Assembly (NCBI RefSeq): GCF_024584435.1
Contig: NZ_CP102197.1
Span: 2,294,001-2,358,000, forward strand
Direction: 5' to 3'
Length of the DNA: 64,000 nucleotides
Source of the DNA: Schaalia odontolytica
GTDB lineage: Bacteria > Actinomycetota > Actinomycetes > Actinomycetales > Actinomycetaceae
In this document: in pieces, positions 24,615-35,475 of the stretch
Layout: each line of letters starts with the position of its first letter
Position numbering within the stretch: position 1 is the stretch's first letter
The notes under the pieces: model-generated
What the model saw: only the letters and a program-made list of their open reading frames with translations
Database searches by the model: none
Told to the model about the DNA's origin: nothing
Program-made: the position numbers and the translations under genes

Positions 24615-25895
24615 GTGGCATCCACCATGCCTGGCGACATGAGCGCCGACGTTGTCGTCGTCGGCGCGGGCCCCGGCGGCTCCTCCACCGCCTATCACCT
24701 CGCCCAGGCGGGCCTCGACGTCATCCTCCTCGAAAAAAACACCTTCCCCCGCGACAAGATCTGCGGCGACGGGCTCACCCCCGCTGCCGTCCACGAACTC
24801 ATCGCCATGGGTGTGGACACCACCGGGTGGATGCGCAACCGAGGCCTCACCGTCATCGGCGGTGGACACACCGTCCACATGGACTGGCCCGACCAGAAGT
24901 CCCTGCCCGGATACGGCATGACGCGCGCCCGCACCGACCTCGACCACGCCCTCGCCCGCCGCGCCCAGGAAGCCGGAGCGCGCCTGTACGAAGGCGTCAC
25001 CGTCACCGGAGCCATCCAAGACGGCTCCGGCCGCGTCACGGGCGTCACCGCCAAGAGCGGGCGCGGGAAGAACGCCACCGCCCTCACCGTGCGGGCCTCC
25101 ATCACCGTCGACGCCGGGGGAGTGGCCGCCCGACTGGCCACCGGCCTCGGCATCGACAAGAAGATGAACCGCCCCATGGGCGTCGCCGCCCGCGCCTACT
25201 TCCGCAGCCCCCGCGGGGACGAAGAATGGATGGAATCCCACCTCGAACTGTGGAGCGGAGCCCCCGGAGCCTCCGACCTGCTTCCCGGATACGGGTGGAT
25301 CTTCCCCATGGGCGAGGGGGTCGTCAACGTCGGCCTGGGCTCCGTCGCCTCCCGCGCCGGTGCCACCAACCTGCCCTACCGCGACGTCTTCAAGGCGTGG
25401 ACCGCCAATCTGCCGGGCGAATGGGGATTCACCCCCGACAACCAGATCGGACCCCTGCGCTCCGCCGCCCTGCCCATGAGCTTCAACCGCAAGCCCCACT
25501 ACACCCAGGGCCTTGTCCTCGTCGGAGATGCCGGCGGCATGGTCTCCCCCTACAACGGAGAAGGCATTGCCCCCGCCATGAAGGCGGGACGCTACGCCGC
25601 CTCGTGCATCGCCCAAGCCCTGCGCCGCGCACATCGCGCCGGCATCGACCGGGCCATGAGCGAATACCCCCACATGCTCCGCGACGAATACGGGGGCTAC
25701 TACCAGCTCGGCCGGATCTTCGTCGCGCTCATCGAAAACCCGACAATCATGCGCACCTGCACGAACGTCGGACTGCCCATGCCGCGCCTCATGACGCTCG
25801 TCCACAAGCTCCTCTCGGACGGGTACGAGAGGAGCGGCGGCGATTTCGACGACCAACTCATCACAACGCTGACCAAGGTGGTGCGCCCCGCATGA
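24615..25895 (+). CDS. FAD-dependent geranylgeranyl reductase-family protein (MenJ-like)
   Basis: Probably saturates an isoprene unit of menaquinone, as MenJ (Rv0561c) does in mycobacteria. The 426-residue flavoprotein has the dinucleotide fold VVVVGAGPGGSSTAYHLAQA (about 11-30), LLEKNTFPRDKICGDGLTP (family signature with the conserved Cys-Gly-Asp), and the FAD-ribityl motif GLVLVGDAGGMVSPYNGEGI (about 299-318). GTG 24615 is chosen because GGAGGA lies 5 nt upstream. ATG 24627 would be too far. It heads the complex I operon, with a 28-bp gap before nuoA, so quinone tail maturation and complex I would be co-expressed. Reduction of other prenyl lipids is the alternative. Confidence 0.88.
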   Translation: MASTMPGDMSADVVVVGAGPGGSSTAYHLAQAGLDVILLEKNTFPRDKICGDGLTPAAVHELIAMGVDTTGWMRNRGLTVIGGGHTVHMDWPDQKSLPGYGMTRARTDLDHALARRAQEAGARLYEGVTVTGAIQDGSGRVTGVTAKSGRGKNATALTVRASITVDAGGVAARLATGLGIDKKMNRPMGVAARAYFRSPRGDEEWMESHLELWSGAPGASDLLPGYGWIFPMGEGVVNVGLGSVASRAGATNLPYRDVFKAWTANLPGEWGFTPDNQIGPLRSAALPMSFNRKPHYTQGLVLVGDAGGMVSPYNGEGIAPAMKAGRYAASCIAQALRRAHRAGIDRAMSEYPHMLRDEYGGYYQLGRIFVALIENPTIMRTCTNVGLPMPRLMTLVHKLLSDGYERSGGDFDDQLITTLTKVVRPA

Positions 25896-25923
25896 GCACC
25901 GCCAACCACAACCGGGAGGAACG

Positions 25924-26283
25924 ATGACGAATCCCTACGTGCCGCTGCTCATCATGTCGGCAGCCGCCCTCGTGCTGGCATTCGGAGGCCTGGGTGCCTC
26001 CGCGATCCTGGGCCCCACCAAGAAGTCCAAGACCAAGGCCGACAACTACGAGTGCGGGATCCAACCCACCAGCGCCCACCTCACCGACGGCCGTTTCCCG
26101 GTGCGCTACTACCTGGTCGCCATGACCTTCATCATCTTCGACATCGAAGTTGTCTTCATGTACCCGTGGGCCGTCAGCTTCAACCAGCTCGGCCTCTTCG
26201 GCCTGATCGTCATGATGAGCTTCCTCGTCACCCTGTGCGTCCCCTACGCCTACGAATGGCGACGCGGCGGCCTGGACTACTGA
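25924..26283 (+). CDS. nuoA: NADH-quinone oxidoreductase subunit A
   Basis: Small membrane subunit of complex I at the junction of the arms. It has 119 residues and three transmembrane helices. The conserved YECGIQP (about 40-46, Cys in the quinone-site loop) and [20 protein letters not shown] (about 58-77) identify it. GGAGGAACG precedes ATG 25924. First subunit of a complete nuoA-N set in the standard order. Confidence 0.97.
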   Translation: MTNPYVPLLIMSAAALVLAFGGLGASAILGPTKKSKTKADNYECGIQPTSAHLTDGRFPVRYYLVAMTFIIFDIEVVFMYPWAVSFNQLGLFGLIVMMSFLVTLCVPYAYEWRRGGLDY

Positions 26284-26306
26284 GAAGAAGAGTAAGGAAG
26301 AAACAA

Positions 26307-26861
26307 GTGGGACTGGAAGAATCCCTGCCCGCGGGCATCGCGCTCACCAGCGTTGAGAAAGTCCTCGGCCTCGCACGCAAGTACAGCCAGTGGCCCGTCA
26401 CCATGGGCCTGGCGTGCTGCGCCATCGAAATGATGGCCGCCGGAACCCCCCGATTCGACATGGCGCGCTTCGGCCTTGAGGTCTTCCGCGCCTCCCCGCG
26501 GCACTCCGACATGATGATCGTCTCGGGCCGCGTCTCCCACAAGATGGCCCCCATCATCCGACGCGTCTACGACTCCATGCCCGAACCCAAGTGGGTCATC
26601 TCCATGGGCGCCTGCGCGTCCTCCGGCGGCGTCTTCAACAACTACGCCGTCGTCCAGGGCTGCGACCACATCGTCCCCGTCGACGTCTACCTGCCCGGCT
26701 GCCCGCCGCGCCCCGAGGCCCTCATCCACGCGGTTCTCGTCCTGCGCGAGCAGATCGGCAAGGAACCCCTGGGCGTCCACCGCCGGGAGATCGCCCGCAA
26801 AGCCGAGCAGGCCGCCCTCGAAGCCACGCCCACCCACCAGATGAAGGGACTCCTGGCATGA
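26307..26861 (+). CDS. nuoB: NADH-quinone oxidoreductase subunit B
   Basis: Carries cluster N2, the last Fe-S centre before the quinone. The 184-residue protein starts with GTG 26307, six bases after AAGGAAG. Longer frames upstream overlap nuoA and have no support. The cluster Cys are visible: the tandem pair in [10 protein letters not shown] (about 33-42), one in MGACASSGG and one in [11 protein letters not shown]. Stop and nuoC start overlap as ATGA. Confidence 0.97.
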   Translation: MGLEESLPAGIALTSVEKVLGLARKYSQWPVTMGLACCAIEMMAAGTPRFDMARFGLEVFRASPRHSDMMIVSGRVSHKMAPIIRRVYDSMPEPKWVISMGACASSGGVFNNYAVVQGCDHIVPVDVYLPGCPPRPEALIHAVLVLREQIGKEPLGVHRREIARKAEQAALEATPTHQMKGLLA

Positions 26862-27595
26862 GCGACCTGTCGATCCCCGAGGACAACGCGCCCGCCCCAG
26901 CCGACGCGGCCCCCGCCCAGCGCGGCTTCGCCCTGCCCGAGCCCATCGCCCACCGCGAAGGCCTCTTCGGCGCGGGCACCGACTCCTCCACCTCCGGCTT
27001 TGCCGGACTCGTCGCCGACTCCTTCCTGCCCGGCGAGGCCTCGCGCCCCTACGGCTCCTGGTTCGACCAGGTCGTCGACGTCCTCGAAGAGCTCATCGCG
27101 GCCGACGGCCTGAAGGTGTCCGACGTCATCGAAAAGGTCACCGTCGACCGCGGACAGCTCGGTATCTTCGTCGCCCGCGAGCACATCGTGCGCGTCGCCT
27201 CCTACCTGCGCGACGACCCCGACCTGCGTTTCGAAATGTGCCTGGGAACCAACGGCGTCCACTACCCCCTCGACAAGGGGCGCGAGCTGCACGCCATCTA
27301 CCCCCTGTACTCGATCACGCACAACCGTCTGATCCGCCTCGAAGTCACCTGCCCCGACTCCGACCCGCGCATCCCCTCCATCGTCTCGGTCTACCCGGCC
27401 AACGACTGGCAGGAACGCGAAACCTGGGACCTCATCGGCATCATCTTCACGGGGCACCCCTCCCTGACGCGGACCGCGATGCCCGACGACTGGGTCGGAC
27501 ACCCCCAGCGCAAGGACTACCCCCTGGGCGGCATTCCCGTCGAATTCAAGGGCGCCGTCACGGCCTCCGCCGACGTCCGTAGGAGTGTGAACTGA
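26858..27595 (+). CDS. nuoC: NADH-quinone oxidoreductase subunit C
   Basis: Peripheral-arm subunit without cofactors, holding NuoB and NuoD. From ATG 26858 (4-bp overlap with nuoB) the protein has 245 residues. The first about 60 residues are a Pro/Ala-rich extension common in actinobacteria. The family signature [18 protein letters not shown] is at about 188-205, and [16 protein letters not shown] follows. Stop overlaps the nuoD start. Confidence 0.95.
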   Translation: MSDLSIPEDNAPAPADAAPAQRGFALPEPIAHREGLFGAGTDSSTSGFAGLVADSFLPGEASRPYGSWFDQVVDVLEELIAADGLKVSDVIEKVTVDRGQLGIFVAREHIVRVASYLRDDPDLRFEMCLGTNGVHYPLDKGRELHAIYPLYSITHNRLIRLEVTCPDSDPRIPSIVSVYPANDWQERETWDLIGIIFTGHPSLTRTAMPDDWVGHPQRKDYPLGGIPVEFKGAVTASADVRRSVN

Positions 27596-28941
27596 TGACC
27601 AACGCCTTCCGCGCGCCCGCCGGCGCGAGCGACCTGCCCCTCGAGGACATCCCCGAGGTCCTCACCCAGGGCGGCGACTGGGACGACGTCCTGCACGAGA
27701 TCGAGGCCATCACCTCCGAACGCATCGTCGTCAACCTCGGCCCCGTCCACCCCTCCACCCACGGCGTGCTGCGCCTCATCCTCGAGCTCGACGGCGAAAA
27801 GGTCCGCGAAACCCGCGTTGACACCGGCTACCTGCACACCGGCATCGAGAAGAACATGGAGTACCGCACGTGGACCCAGGGCGTGGCATACTGCACGCGC
27901 ATGGACTACGTCGCCCCCTTCTTCCAGGAGGCCGCCTACTGCCTCGGCGTCGAGAAACTGCTCGGCATCACCGAGGACGTGCCCGAACGCGCCAGCCTCA
28001 TCCGCGTGCTCATGATGGAGCTGTGCCGCATCGCCTCCCACCTGGTCGCCATCGGCTCGACCGGCAACGAGATGGGCGCCACCACGATCATGACGATCGG
28101 CTTCCGCGCCCGCGAGGAGATCCTGCGCGTCTTCGAACGCATCTCCGGCCTGCGCATGAACCACGAGTACATTCGCCCCGGCGGCGTCGTCCAGGACATC
28201 GGCGAGGGCACGACGGACTACATCCGCGACCGCCTGCGCCGCGCCCGCAAGGACATCGGCGAGCTGCAGGACATCCTGGTGGAGAACCCGATCTTCAAGA
28301 AGCGCCTGTGCGACGTGGCCGTCATGCCGCTGAGCGCCCTCATGGCGCTGGGCACCACCGGGCCGGGCGTGCGCGCCGCCGGACTGCCCCTCGACCTGCG
28401 CAAGTCCCAGCCCTACTGCGGCTACGAGAACTTCGAGTTCGACGTGCCCACCCGCGACAAGTCGGACGTCTACAACCGCACGATGGTCCGCTTCGACGAG
28501 TGCTACGAATCCATGCGCATCGTGTGGCAGGTCCTGGCCAAGCTCGACGAATGCGAGGGGGCGCCCACCATGGTCGCCGACCCCGAGATCGCCTGGCCCG
28601 CCCGACTGGCGGTCGCCACCGACGGCCAGGGCACCAGCGCCGACCACGTCCGCGAGATCATGGGGGAGTCCATGGAATCCCTCATCCACCACTTCAAGCT
28701 CGTCACGGAGGGCTTCCACGTGCCCGCCGGCCAGGTCTACCAGACCGTCGAGCACGCGAAGGGAATCCTCGGCGTCCACCTGGTCTCCGACGGCGGAACC
28801 CGCCCGTTCCGAGCCCACTTCCGCGACCCCTCCTTCGCCAACCTGCAATCGCTGGCCATGATGACCGAAGGCGGCCAGCTGGCCGACGTGGTCGTCTCCC
28901 TGGCCGCTATCGACCCCGTTCTCGGAGGCGTTGACCGATGA
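27595..28941 (+). CDS. nuoD: NADH-quinone oxidoreductase subunit D
   Basis: A 49-kDa-type subunit that lines the quinone pocket with NuoB. 448 residues, related to the large subunit of NiFe hydrogenases but without metal ligands. [19 protein letters not shown] (about 45-63) contains the quinone-binding His pair, and [17 protein letters not shown] follows. The C-terminal DPVLGGVDR is the canonical end. Overlaps nuoC by 1 bp and nuoE by 4 bp. Confidence 0.97.
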   Translation: MTNAFRAPAGASDLPLEDIPEVLTQGGDWDDVLHEIEAITSERIVVNLGPVHPSTHGVLRLILELDGEKVRETRVDTGYLHTGIEKNMEYRTWTQGVAYCTRMDYVAPFFQEAAYCLGVEKLLGITEDVPERASLIRVLMMELCRIASHLVAIGSTGNEMGATTIMTIGFRAREEILRVFERISGLRMNHEYIRPGGVVQDIGEGTTDYIRDRLRRARKDIGELQDILVENPIFKKRLCDVAVMPLSALMALGTTGPGVRAAGLPLDLRKSQPYCGYENFEFDVPTRDKSDVYNRTMVRFDECYESMRIVWQVLAKLDECEGAPTMVADPEIAWPARLAVATDGQGTSADHVREIMGESMESLIHHFKLVTEGFHVPAGQVYQTVEHAKGILGVHLVSDGGTRPFRAHFRDPSFANLQSLAMMTEGGQLADVVVSLAAIDPVLGGVDR

Positions 28942-29645
28942 GCTACACACCCGACACCCTGGCGCGCCTGCAGGCAGACGCCGCCCAGATCATCGCCCGC
29001 TACCCGCAGGGCCACGCCCGCAGCGCCCTGCTGCCGATGCTCCACCTGATCCAGTCGGTTGACGGCTACGTCAGCCCCGACGGCATCGACTTCATCAGCG
29101 CCACCCTGGAGCTGCCGCGCGCCGAGATCAGCGCGGTCGCCACCTTCTACACCCAGTACAAGCGCCACCCCACCGGCGACTACCTCGTGGGCGTGTGCAC
29201 GAACGCGCTGTGCGCCGTCATGGGCGGGGACGAGATCTGGGAGAAGGTCTCCGACAAGGTCGGCGTCGGAAGCGACGAGACCAGTGCGGATGGCCGCATC
29301 ACCCTCGAACGCATCGAGTGCAACGCCGCGTGCGACTACGCGCCCGTCGTCATGGTCAACTGGGAGTTCTTCGACAACCAGACGCCGGAGTCGGCCGCGG
29401 CGATGATCGACGACATCCAGGAGGGCCGCGACATCCACCCGACCCGTGGCCCCGTCGTCGCCCCGACCTTCAAGGAGAACGAGCGCGTCCTGGCGGGCTT
29501 CCTCGACGGCCACGAGGACGAGGGACCCTCCGCCGGCCAATCCACCCTGCTGGGCCGACGCATCGCCGAGGAGCACGGCTGGACCGAACCGGTTGCACTC
29601 GGCGCCGCCGAGGCCACCGACCCGAAGGGAGAGGACGCGAAGTGA
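28938..29645 (+). CDS. nuoE: NADH-quinone oxidoreductase subunit E
   Basis: A thioredoxin-like subunit with the 2Fe-2S cluster N1a in the NADH module. 235 residues. Ligands are the C-x4-C pair in [12 protein letters not shown] (about 89-100) and the C-x3-C pair in [12 protein letters not shown]. The C-terminal about 70 residues extend beyond the usual domain and are polar, as in other actinobacterial NuoE. Overlaps nuoF by 4 bp (GTGA). Confidence 0.95.
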   Translation: MSYTPDTLARLQADAAQIIARYPQGHARSALLPMLHLIQSVDGYVSPDGIDFISATLELPRAEISAVATFYTQYKRHPTGDYLVGVCTNALCAVMGGDEIWEKVSDKVGVGSDETSADGRITLERIECNAACDYAPVVMVNWEFFDNQTPESAAAMIDDIQEGRDIHPTRGPVVAPTFKENERVLAGFLDGHEDEGPSAGQSTLLGRRIAEEHGWTEPVALGAAEATDPKGEDAK

Positions 29646-30946
29646 GCACCGCATACGCTGCGCCCGGGCCGCTGACCCCGATCATCACCAACGGGTGGGG
29701 CGAGGAACGCTCCTGGACCCTGGACTCCTACCGCGCGCGCGGAGGCTACCTGGGCCTCGAGAAGGCGCGCGCCATGGACCCCGCCGACATCGTCGCCGCC
29801 GTCAAGGACTCGGGCCTGCGAGGCCGAGGAGGCGCAGGCTTCCCCTCGGGCCTCAAGTGGTCCTTCCTGCCCCCCGCCGACGGAGGCCCCCGATACCTCG
29901 TCGTCAACGCGGATGAGTCCGAGCCGGGAACCTGCAAGGACATCCCGCTCATCATGGGTAACCCGCACGTCCTCATCGAGGGCATCGCGATCACGTCGCG
30001 GGCGATCGGCTGCGACCACGCGTTCGTCTACCTGCGCGGCGAGGTCACGCACGTGTACCGCCGCCTCCTCAGCGCCGTGCGCGAGGCCACCGAAGCGGGC
30101 GTGCTCGGCGATCTGCGCATCACCGCCCACGCGGGCGCGGGCGCCTACATCTGCGGCGAGGAAACCGCGCTCCTCGACTCGCTCGAGGGACGCCGCGGTC
30201 ATCCGCGCCTCAAGCCCCCCTTCCCCGCGGTCGCAGGCCTGTACGCCCGTCCCACGGTCGTCAACAACGTCGAGACCATCGCTCAGGTGGCGGGCATTTT
30301 CCGCAACTCGCCGCAGTGGTTCGCGTCGATGGGCACCGAGAAGTCCAAGGGCCACGGAATCTTCTCCGTCTCCGGCCACGTCGCCAATCCCGGCCAGTTC
30401 GAGGCCCCCTTCGGCATCACGATGCGCGAACTCATCGATATGGCGGGCGGTATCCGCGAGGGGCACACGCTGAAGTTCTGGACGCCCGGCGGCTCCTCGA
30501 CCCCGATCTTCACGCAGGACGAGCTCGACACCCCGCTCGACTACGAGTCCGTGGGCGCGGCCGGGTCCATGCTCGGCACCCGCGCCCTGCAGGTGTTCGA
30601 CGAGACCGTCTCGGTGGTGCGCGTCATCACCCGGTGGTCCGAGTTCTATCAGCACGAGTCCTGCGGCAAGTGCACGCCCTGCCGCGAGGGGACCTACTGG
30701 ATGAAGCAGATCATGCTGCGCCTTGAGCGGGGTGAAGGCCGCCCCGGCGACGTCGACCTGCTCGACGAGATCGCTCACAACATCGCCGGCCGCAGCTTCT
30801 GCCCGCTCGGTGATGCCGCAGCAACCCCGATTATGTCGGGCATCAAGCGCTTCCGCGACGAGTTCGAAGCCGGGCTGACCACGCCCGCCCGCGAGCTTTT
30901 CCCCTACGAGGCGTCCGCTAACTACGCGCGAGGAGGTGGCCGATGA
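29642..30946 (+). CDS. nuoF: NADH-quinone oxidoreductase subunit F
   Basis: Binds NADH and FMN and carries the 4Fe-4S cluster N3. From GTG 29642 the protein has 434 residues. Visible are the NADH/FMN glycine motif GLRGRGGAGFPSGLKWSF (about 58-75), NADESEPGTCKD, the cluster ligands in SCGKCTPCREG and the fourth Cys in GRSFCPLGDAA. The GTG is fixed by the GTGA overlap with nuoE. Longer upstream frames lie over nuoE. Confidence 0.97.
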   Translation: MSTAYAAPGPLTPIITNGWGEERSWTLDSYRARGGYLGLEKARAMDPADIVAAVKDSGLRGRGGAGFPSGLKWSFLPPADGGPRYLVVNADESEPGTCKDIPLIMGNPHVLIEGIAITSRAIGCDHAFVYLRGEVTHVYRRLLSAVREATEAGVLGDLRITAHAGAGAYICGEETALLDSLEGRRGHPRLKPPFPAVAGLYARPTVVNNVETIAQVAGIFRNSPQWFASMGTEKSKGHGIFSVSGHVANPGQFEAPFGITMRELIDMAGGIREGHTLKFWTPGGSSTPIFTQDELDTPLDYESVGAAGSMLGTRALQVFDETVSVVRVITRWSEFYQHESCGKCTPCREGTYWMKQIMLRLERGEGRPGDVDLLDEIAHNIAGRSFCPLGDAAATPIMSGIKRFRDEFEAGLTTPARELFPYEASANYARGGGR

Positions 30947-33501
30947 GCGACGCTGCCAACATGATCGACGTCACCATCGACGACGTTCAGGTTTCAGTCC
31001 CCAAGGGCACGCTCGTGATCCGCGCCGCCGAGCAGGCGGGCATCCGGATCCCGCGCTTCTGCGACCACCCGCTGCTGGCCCCGGTCGCCGCGTGCCGCCA
31101 GTGCCTGGTCGAGGTCGGCATGCCCGACCGCAACACGGGCGAGCTGCGCTTCATGCCCAAGCCCCAGCCCTCCTGCGCGCAGACCGTCACCCCCGGCATG
31201 GTCGTCAAGACCCAGCACACCTCCGAGGTATCCAAGCGCGCCCAGCACGGCGTCATGGAGTTCCTGCTCATCAACCACCCGTTGGACTGCCCCGTGTGCG
31301 ATAAGGGCGGCGAGTGCCCCCTGCAGAACCAGGCGATGAGCGATGGGCGCGCCACCTCCCGCTTCACGGACGCCAAGCGCACCTTCAAGAAGCCACTTCG
31401 CCTCACCTCCCAGATCCTCCTGGATCGCGAGCGCTGCATCCTGTGCCAGCGCTGCGTGCGCTTCGGCAAGGAGATCTCCGGCGACGTGTTCATGGACCTG
31501 CAGGGCCGCGGCGGCGGCAGCGCCCCCACCGACGATCACTCCTTCATGGGTGAGCAGGTCGGAGGCTTCGACACGACCACCCTGGACTTCTTTGACCCGA
31601 CGGCCGTTGATGCCTCAACGTCGACGCTGTCCTCGCCCTTCGGCACCGACGCGATCGTGGGCTCCCTGAACGAGGGCGAGCTCTGCGTTGCCGAACGCGA
31701 CGTGTCGGGCCGCGCCTTCGCCTCCTACTTCTCGGGCAACATCATCCAGATCTGCCCGGTCGGCGCCCTCACCGCCGCCTCCTACCGTTTCCGAGCCCGC
31801 CCCTTCGACCTCGTCTCCACGGCCGCCGTCACCGAGCACGACGCCTCCGGGTCGGCGATCCGCCAGGATATTCGCCGCGGCGAGGTCGTTCGCCGGATGA
31901 GCGGCAACGACCCCGAGGTCAACGAGGAGTGGATTACCGACAAGGACCGCTTCGCCTTCGAATGGGACAAGGTTGACCGCCTGACGGTCCCGCTCGTGCG
32001 CGAGAAGGGCGAGCTGGTTCCCACCTCCTGGTCCGACGCGCTGGACCGCGTGCGCGGGGGCCTTGAGCAGGCGGGTTCGTCCGTGGGCTTCCTGCCCGGC
32101 GGGCACCTGACCTTCGAGGACGCGTGGGCGTGGTCCAAGTTCGCCCGCACGGTCGTGGGCAGCGACTCCATCGACTTCCGCTCCCGCCCCTCCAGCGAGG
32201 AGGAGCGCTCCTTCCTGGCCTCCCACGTGGCCGGGACCGGCCTGGCCACCACGTACGCGGACCTCGAGAGCGCCGGACAGGTTCTCCTCGTCGCCCTCGA
32301 ACCCGAGGACGAGTGCGGCGCCATGTTCCTGCGCCTGCGCAAGGGAGTGCGCAAGTCGGGCCTCGCGGTCGCCTCGATCGCACCCTTCACCTCGGCGGGA
32401 TCGCGCAAGATGAACGCCCGAGTCCTGCACGCGGCCCCCGGCGCCGAACCCGCGCTCGTGGACGAGATCCGCGTCGGCGGACGATTCGACGACCTCGCCG
32501 GTGCCCTCGCCGACGGCATCGTTCTCGTCGGCGAGCGCGCGGGCGCCACCCCCGGCCTGCTCTCCGCCGTCGTCGCCCTGGCCGAGCGCACGGGCGCGCG
32601 CCTCGCGTGGGTGCCCCGCCGCGCCGGCGACCGGGCCGCCGTCGAGGCCGGCCTGCTGCCGGGGCTGGCCCCCTTCGGCCGAGGAATCGACGAGGCCGGA
32701 GCCGCCTCCCTCGGGTGGGGCGATCTGCCCGAGCGCGGCCTGGACGCCTCGCAGATGATCGAGGCGGCGGCCTCCGGTTCCCTCGGTGCCCTCGTCGTCG
32801 GCGGCGTTGACGTGCGAGACTTCCCCGATCCGGCGCTCCTACGCCGCGCCCTCGACGAGGTCCCCTTCCTGGTATCCCTCGAGGTCCGCTCCTCCGAGGT
32901 GAGCGAACGCGCGGACGTCGTCCTTCCCGTGGCACCCGCGGTCGAGAAGAACGGCACGTACATCAACTGGGAGGGACGCCTGCGTCCCTTCGGCCAGGCT
33001 CGCTCGGCGACCTCCCTGACCGACCGCGATGTTCTCGTTCGACTGACCGAGGAGTTCGACGACGACTTGGGCGTCACCGCCCTGTCGGACCTGTACGCCG
33101 AGGTCAACGCCCTCATGGATTGGGACGGCGAGCCGCAGGAGTTCGCGGCGGTTGCCCCGGCCGCGGCTCCCGCCCCGGAGCCGGGCCGCGTCCTCGTCGC
33201 CTCCCACAAGCCCATGATCGACGCCGGACGCCTCCAGGACGGAGCCCCGTGGCTGGCCGGATCGGCCCGACGCCCCGTCCTCCTGGCCTCCGCGGCCACG
33301 CTGGCCCGTGCCGGCATCGCCCCCGGGGCCGATGCGACGCTCGAGACTGAGCGCGGAAGCGTCACCCTTCCGGCCGCTATCGGCGACCTGCCCGACGGCG
33401 TCGCGTGGGTTCCCGAATGCTCGGTCGGCTCCGTCCTACACGAGCGCCTCGGCGGTGTCGGCACCGTCGCGACGCTGCGCGCCACGCAGGAGGTGGCATG
33501 A
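30943..33501 (+). CDS. nuoG: NADH-quinone oxidoreductase subunit G
   Basis: The 852-residue electron-wire subunit. The N-terminus has a ferredoxin-like 2Fe-2S domain (CDHPLLAPVAACRQCLVEV, about 34-52, and a later Cys in PSCAQT), then the HPLDCPVCDKGGECPLQ segment (about 109-125) and the CILCQRCVRFGKE cluster (about 165-177). The rest is a molybdopterin-oxidoreductase-like domain that has degenerated, as usual in actinobacteria, and keeps EKNGTYINWEGRLRPF. Overlaps nuoF by 4 bp. Confidence 0.95.
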   Translation: MSDAANMIDVTIDDVQVSVPKGTLVIRAAEQAGIRIPRFCDHPLLAPVAACRQCLVEVGMPDRNTGELRFMPKPQPSCAQTVTPGMVVKTQHTSEVSKRAQHGVMEFLLINHPLDCPVCDKGGECPLQNQAMSDGRATSRFTDAKRTFKKPLRLTSQILLDRERCILCQRCVRFGKEISGDVFMDLQGRGGGSAPTDDHSFMGEQVGGFDTTTLDFFDPTAVDASTSTLSSPFGTDAIVGSLNEGELCVAERDVSGRAFASYFSGNIIQICPVGALTAASYRFRARPFDLVSTAAVTEHDASGSAIRQDIRRGEVVRRMSGNDPEVNEEWITDKDRFAFEWDKVDRLTVPLVREKGELVPTSWSDALDRVRGGLEQAGSSVGFLPGGHLTFEDAWAWSKFARTVVGSDSIDFRSRPSSEEERSFLASHVAGTGLATTYADLESAGQVLLVALEPEDECGAMFLRLRKGVRKSGLAVASIAPFTSAGSRKMNARVLHAAPGAEPALVDEIRVGGRFDDLAGALADGIVLVGERAGATPGLLSAVVALAERTGARLAWVPRRAGDRAAVEAGLLPGLAPFGRGIDEAGAASLGWGDLPERGLDASQMIEAAASGSLGALVVGGVDVRDFPDPALLRRALDEVPFLVSLEVRSSEVSERADVVLPVAPAVEKNGTYINWEGRLRPFGQARSATSLTDRDVLVRLTEEFDDDLGVTALSDLYAEVNALMDWDGEPQEFAAVAPAAAPAPEPGRVLVASHKPMIDAGRLQDGAPWLAGSARRPVLLASAATLARAGIAPGADATLETERGSVTLPAAIGDLPDGVAWVPECSVGSVLHERLGGVGTVATLRATQEVA

Positions 33502-34829
33502 TGACACTCGCACCCTTCGCAGTCCCGGAGTACTCCGCCGCGGACTTTAGTCACGAGACCTGGTGGCTCAGCCTCATCAAGGCCGTCTTCATCATCGTCT
33601 TCCTGATCGCCAACGTGCTCATCGCCCTGTGGGTGGAGCGCCGAGGCCTGGGTCGCATGCAGACGCGTCCGGGCCCGAACGTGGCAGGCCCCCTGGGTCT
33701 CTTCCAGGCCTTCGCCGACGCCGGTAAGCTCCTCTTCAAAGAGGACATGTGGACCCGTCGGGCCGAGAGGTTCCTGTACTTCCTGGCCCCCGCGATCGCC
33801 GCCTTCGCCGCGTTCAGCGTCTTCGCGGTCATCCCCATGGGACCCAACGTGAGGATCGCCGGCATCTCGACGCCCCTGCAGCTGACTGACATGCCCGTCG
33901 CCTCCCTTTACATTCTGGCCATGGCGTCGGTGGGCCTGTACGGCATCGTCCTCGGTGGTTGGTCGACCCGCTCGACCCTGCCCCTGTACGGCGCCGTGCG
34001 ATCCACCGCCCAGGTCATCTCCTACGAGCTGGCCATGGGCCTGTCCCTCGTGAGCGTCTTCCTCATGTCGGGCTCCATGTCCACCTCGCAGATCGTCGCC
34101 GCCCAGGGACAGTTCTGGTGGGGCTTCACGCTCCTGCCGGCCTTCGTCATCTACTGCATCAGTGCCACCGGCGAGGTCAACCGACTGCCCTTCGACCTTC
34201 CCGAGGCCGAGGGCGAGCTCGTCGCCGGACACATGACCGAGTACTCCTCGATGAAGTTCGGCTGGTACTACCTCTCCGAGTACGTCAATATGCTCAACGT
34301 CTCGGCCGTGGCCACCACGATGTTCTTCGGGGGCTGGCACGCGCCCTGGCCGCTGTCCCACGTCGAGTTCCTCAACTCCGGCTGGTGGGGCATGCTGTGG
34401 TTCTTCCTCAAGCTCTGGTTCTTCATGTTCCTGCTGGTGTGGACCCGCGCGACTCTGCTGCGCTTCCGCTACGACCAGTTCATGAACTTCGGGTGGAAGC
34501 GCCTCATGCCCATCGCCCTGGGATGGCTCGTGCTTGTCGCCCTCGTGCGCGGCATCACCCAGTTCGTTGAGGTTCCCACCCCCTACCTCTTCGGAGGAGT
34601 CGGGGTCCTCTTCCTCATCGCCCTGGTGATCATCTGGCTGACCGACAGGCCCGAACCCGAGCCGGTCCCGCCATCCGAGCGCGACTACACGGGCTTCGAG
34701 GACGGCTTCCCCGTCCCGCCCCTGCCCGGACAGACCCCCGTCGCCTCGCCGCGCGCCGCCGCCACCATTGAGGGCGAGCTGGCCACGGCCGGGGCATCCG
34801 ACAGCCCGAAGGAGAGCACCGATGAGTGA
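33498..34829 (+). CDS. nuoH: NADH-quinone oxidoreductase subunit H
   Basis: Membrane subunit that closes the quinone tunnel and links to the proton-pumping arm. 443 residues from ATG 33498. ATG 33501 is equally good behind GGAGG. About eight helices with the family signatures [20 protein letters not shown] (about 37-56), [12 protein letters not shown], and [19 protein letters not shown] (about 226-244, Glu-rich loop facing the quinone site). The C-terminal about 60 residues are a polar tail absent from shorter homologues. Overlaps nuoI by 8 bp. Confidence 0.96.
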   Translation: MMTLAPFAVPEYSAADFSHETWWLSLIKAVFIIVFLIANVLIALWVERRGLGRMQTRPGPNVAGPLGLFQAFADAGKLLFKEDMWTRRAERFLYFLAPAIAAFAAFSVFAVIPMGPNVRIAGISTPLQLTDMPVASLYILAMASVGLYGIVLGGWSTRSTLPLYGAVRSTAQVISYELAMGLSLVSVFLMSGSMSTSQIVAAQGQFWWGFTLLPAFVIYCISATGEVNRLPFDLPEAEGELVAGHMTEYSSMKFGWYYLSEYVNMLNVSAVATTMFFGGWHAPWPLSHVEFLNSGWWGMLWFFLKLWFFMFLLVWTRATLLRFRYDQFMNFGWKRLMPIALGWLVLVALVRGITQFVEVPTPYLFGGVGVLFLIALVIIWLTDRPEPEPVPPSERDYTGFEDGFPVPPLPGQTPVASPRAAATIEGELATAGASDSPKESTDE

Positions 34830-35475
34830 GAAGACCACCGACGAGGACATGCTCTTCGAGCACGACCCCAAGGGTGCGTTCGCCCAGTTCGTCGCACCCA
34901 TGGCCGGCTACGGCGTTACGCTGTCGTCCTTCTTCCGGCCCACCGTCACCGAGCAGTACCCCCGTGAACCCGCGCGAGTCATGCCCCGCTTCCACGGACG
35001 TCACCAGCTCAACCGCTACGACGACGGCCTGGAGAAGTGCGTGGGCTGTGAGCTGTGCGCGTGGGCGTGCCCCGCCGACGCCATCTTCGTCGAGGCCGCC
35101 TCCAATACCCCCGACGAGCAGTACTCGGCGGGCGAACGCTACGGCCGCGTCTACCAGATCAACTACCTGCGATGCATCTTCTGCGGCATGTGCATCGAAG
35201 CGTGCCCCACGCGGGCACTGACGATGACGAACGACTTCGAGATCGCCACGTACACGCGCGAGGACGACATCTACGAGAAGGAAGACCTGCTGGTTCCCCT
35301 CTCCGAGGGAATGCTCGCAGCGCCTCATCCCATGGTCGAGGGAAAGAACGACATCGACTACTACCGCGGGGAAGTCACCGGCCCCACCGCCGACCAGGTC
35401 GACTGGGTCGCGGCCCGCCGCCCAGACGACCCCTCCCTCAAGACGGTACGAGTCGCGCAGGAGGCACGCTCATGA
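34822..35475 (+). CDS. nuoI: NADH-quinone oxidoreductase subunit I
   Basis: Carries two 4Fe-4S clusters (N6a and N6b). 217 residues from ATG 34822. The cluster motifs are [12 protein letters not shown] (about 74-85) and [16 protein letters not shown] (about 119-134). The C-terminal [13 protein letters not shown] is typical. Overlaps nuoH and nuoJ. Confidence 0.96.
   Translation: MSEKTTDEDMLFEHDPKGAFAQFVAPMAGYGVTLSSFFRPTVTEQYPREPARVMPRFHGRHQLNRYDDGLEKCVGCELCAWACPADAIFVEAASNTPDEQYSAGERYGRVYQINYLRCIFCGMCIEACPTRALTMTNDFEIATYTREDDIYEKEDLLVPLSEGMLAAPHPMVEGKNDIDYYRGEVTGPTADQVDWVAARRPDDPSLKTVRVAQEARS

Noticed and set aside
31782..34901. 1039-codon minus-strand reading frame
   Set aside because: It is the shadow of nuoG and nuoH in GC-rich DNA, with Arg/Gly/Pro-rich composition and no family likeness. 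The same holds for long antisense frames at 50269-53400 and 42155-45541.
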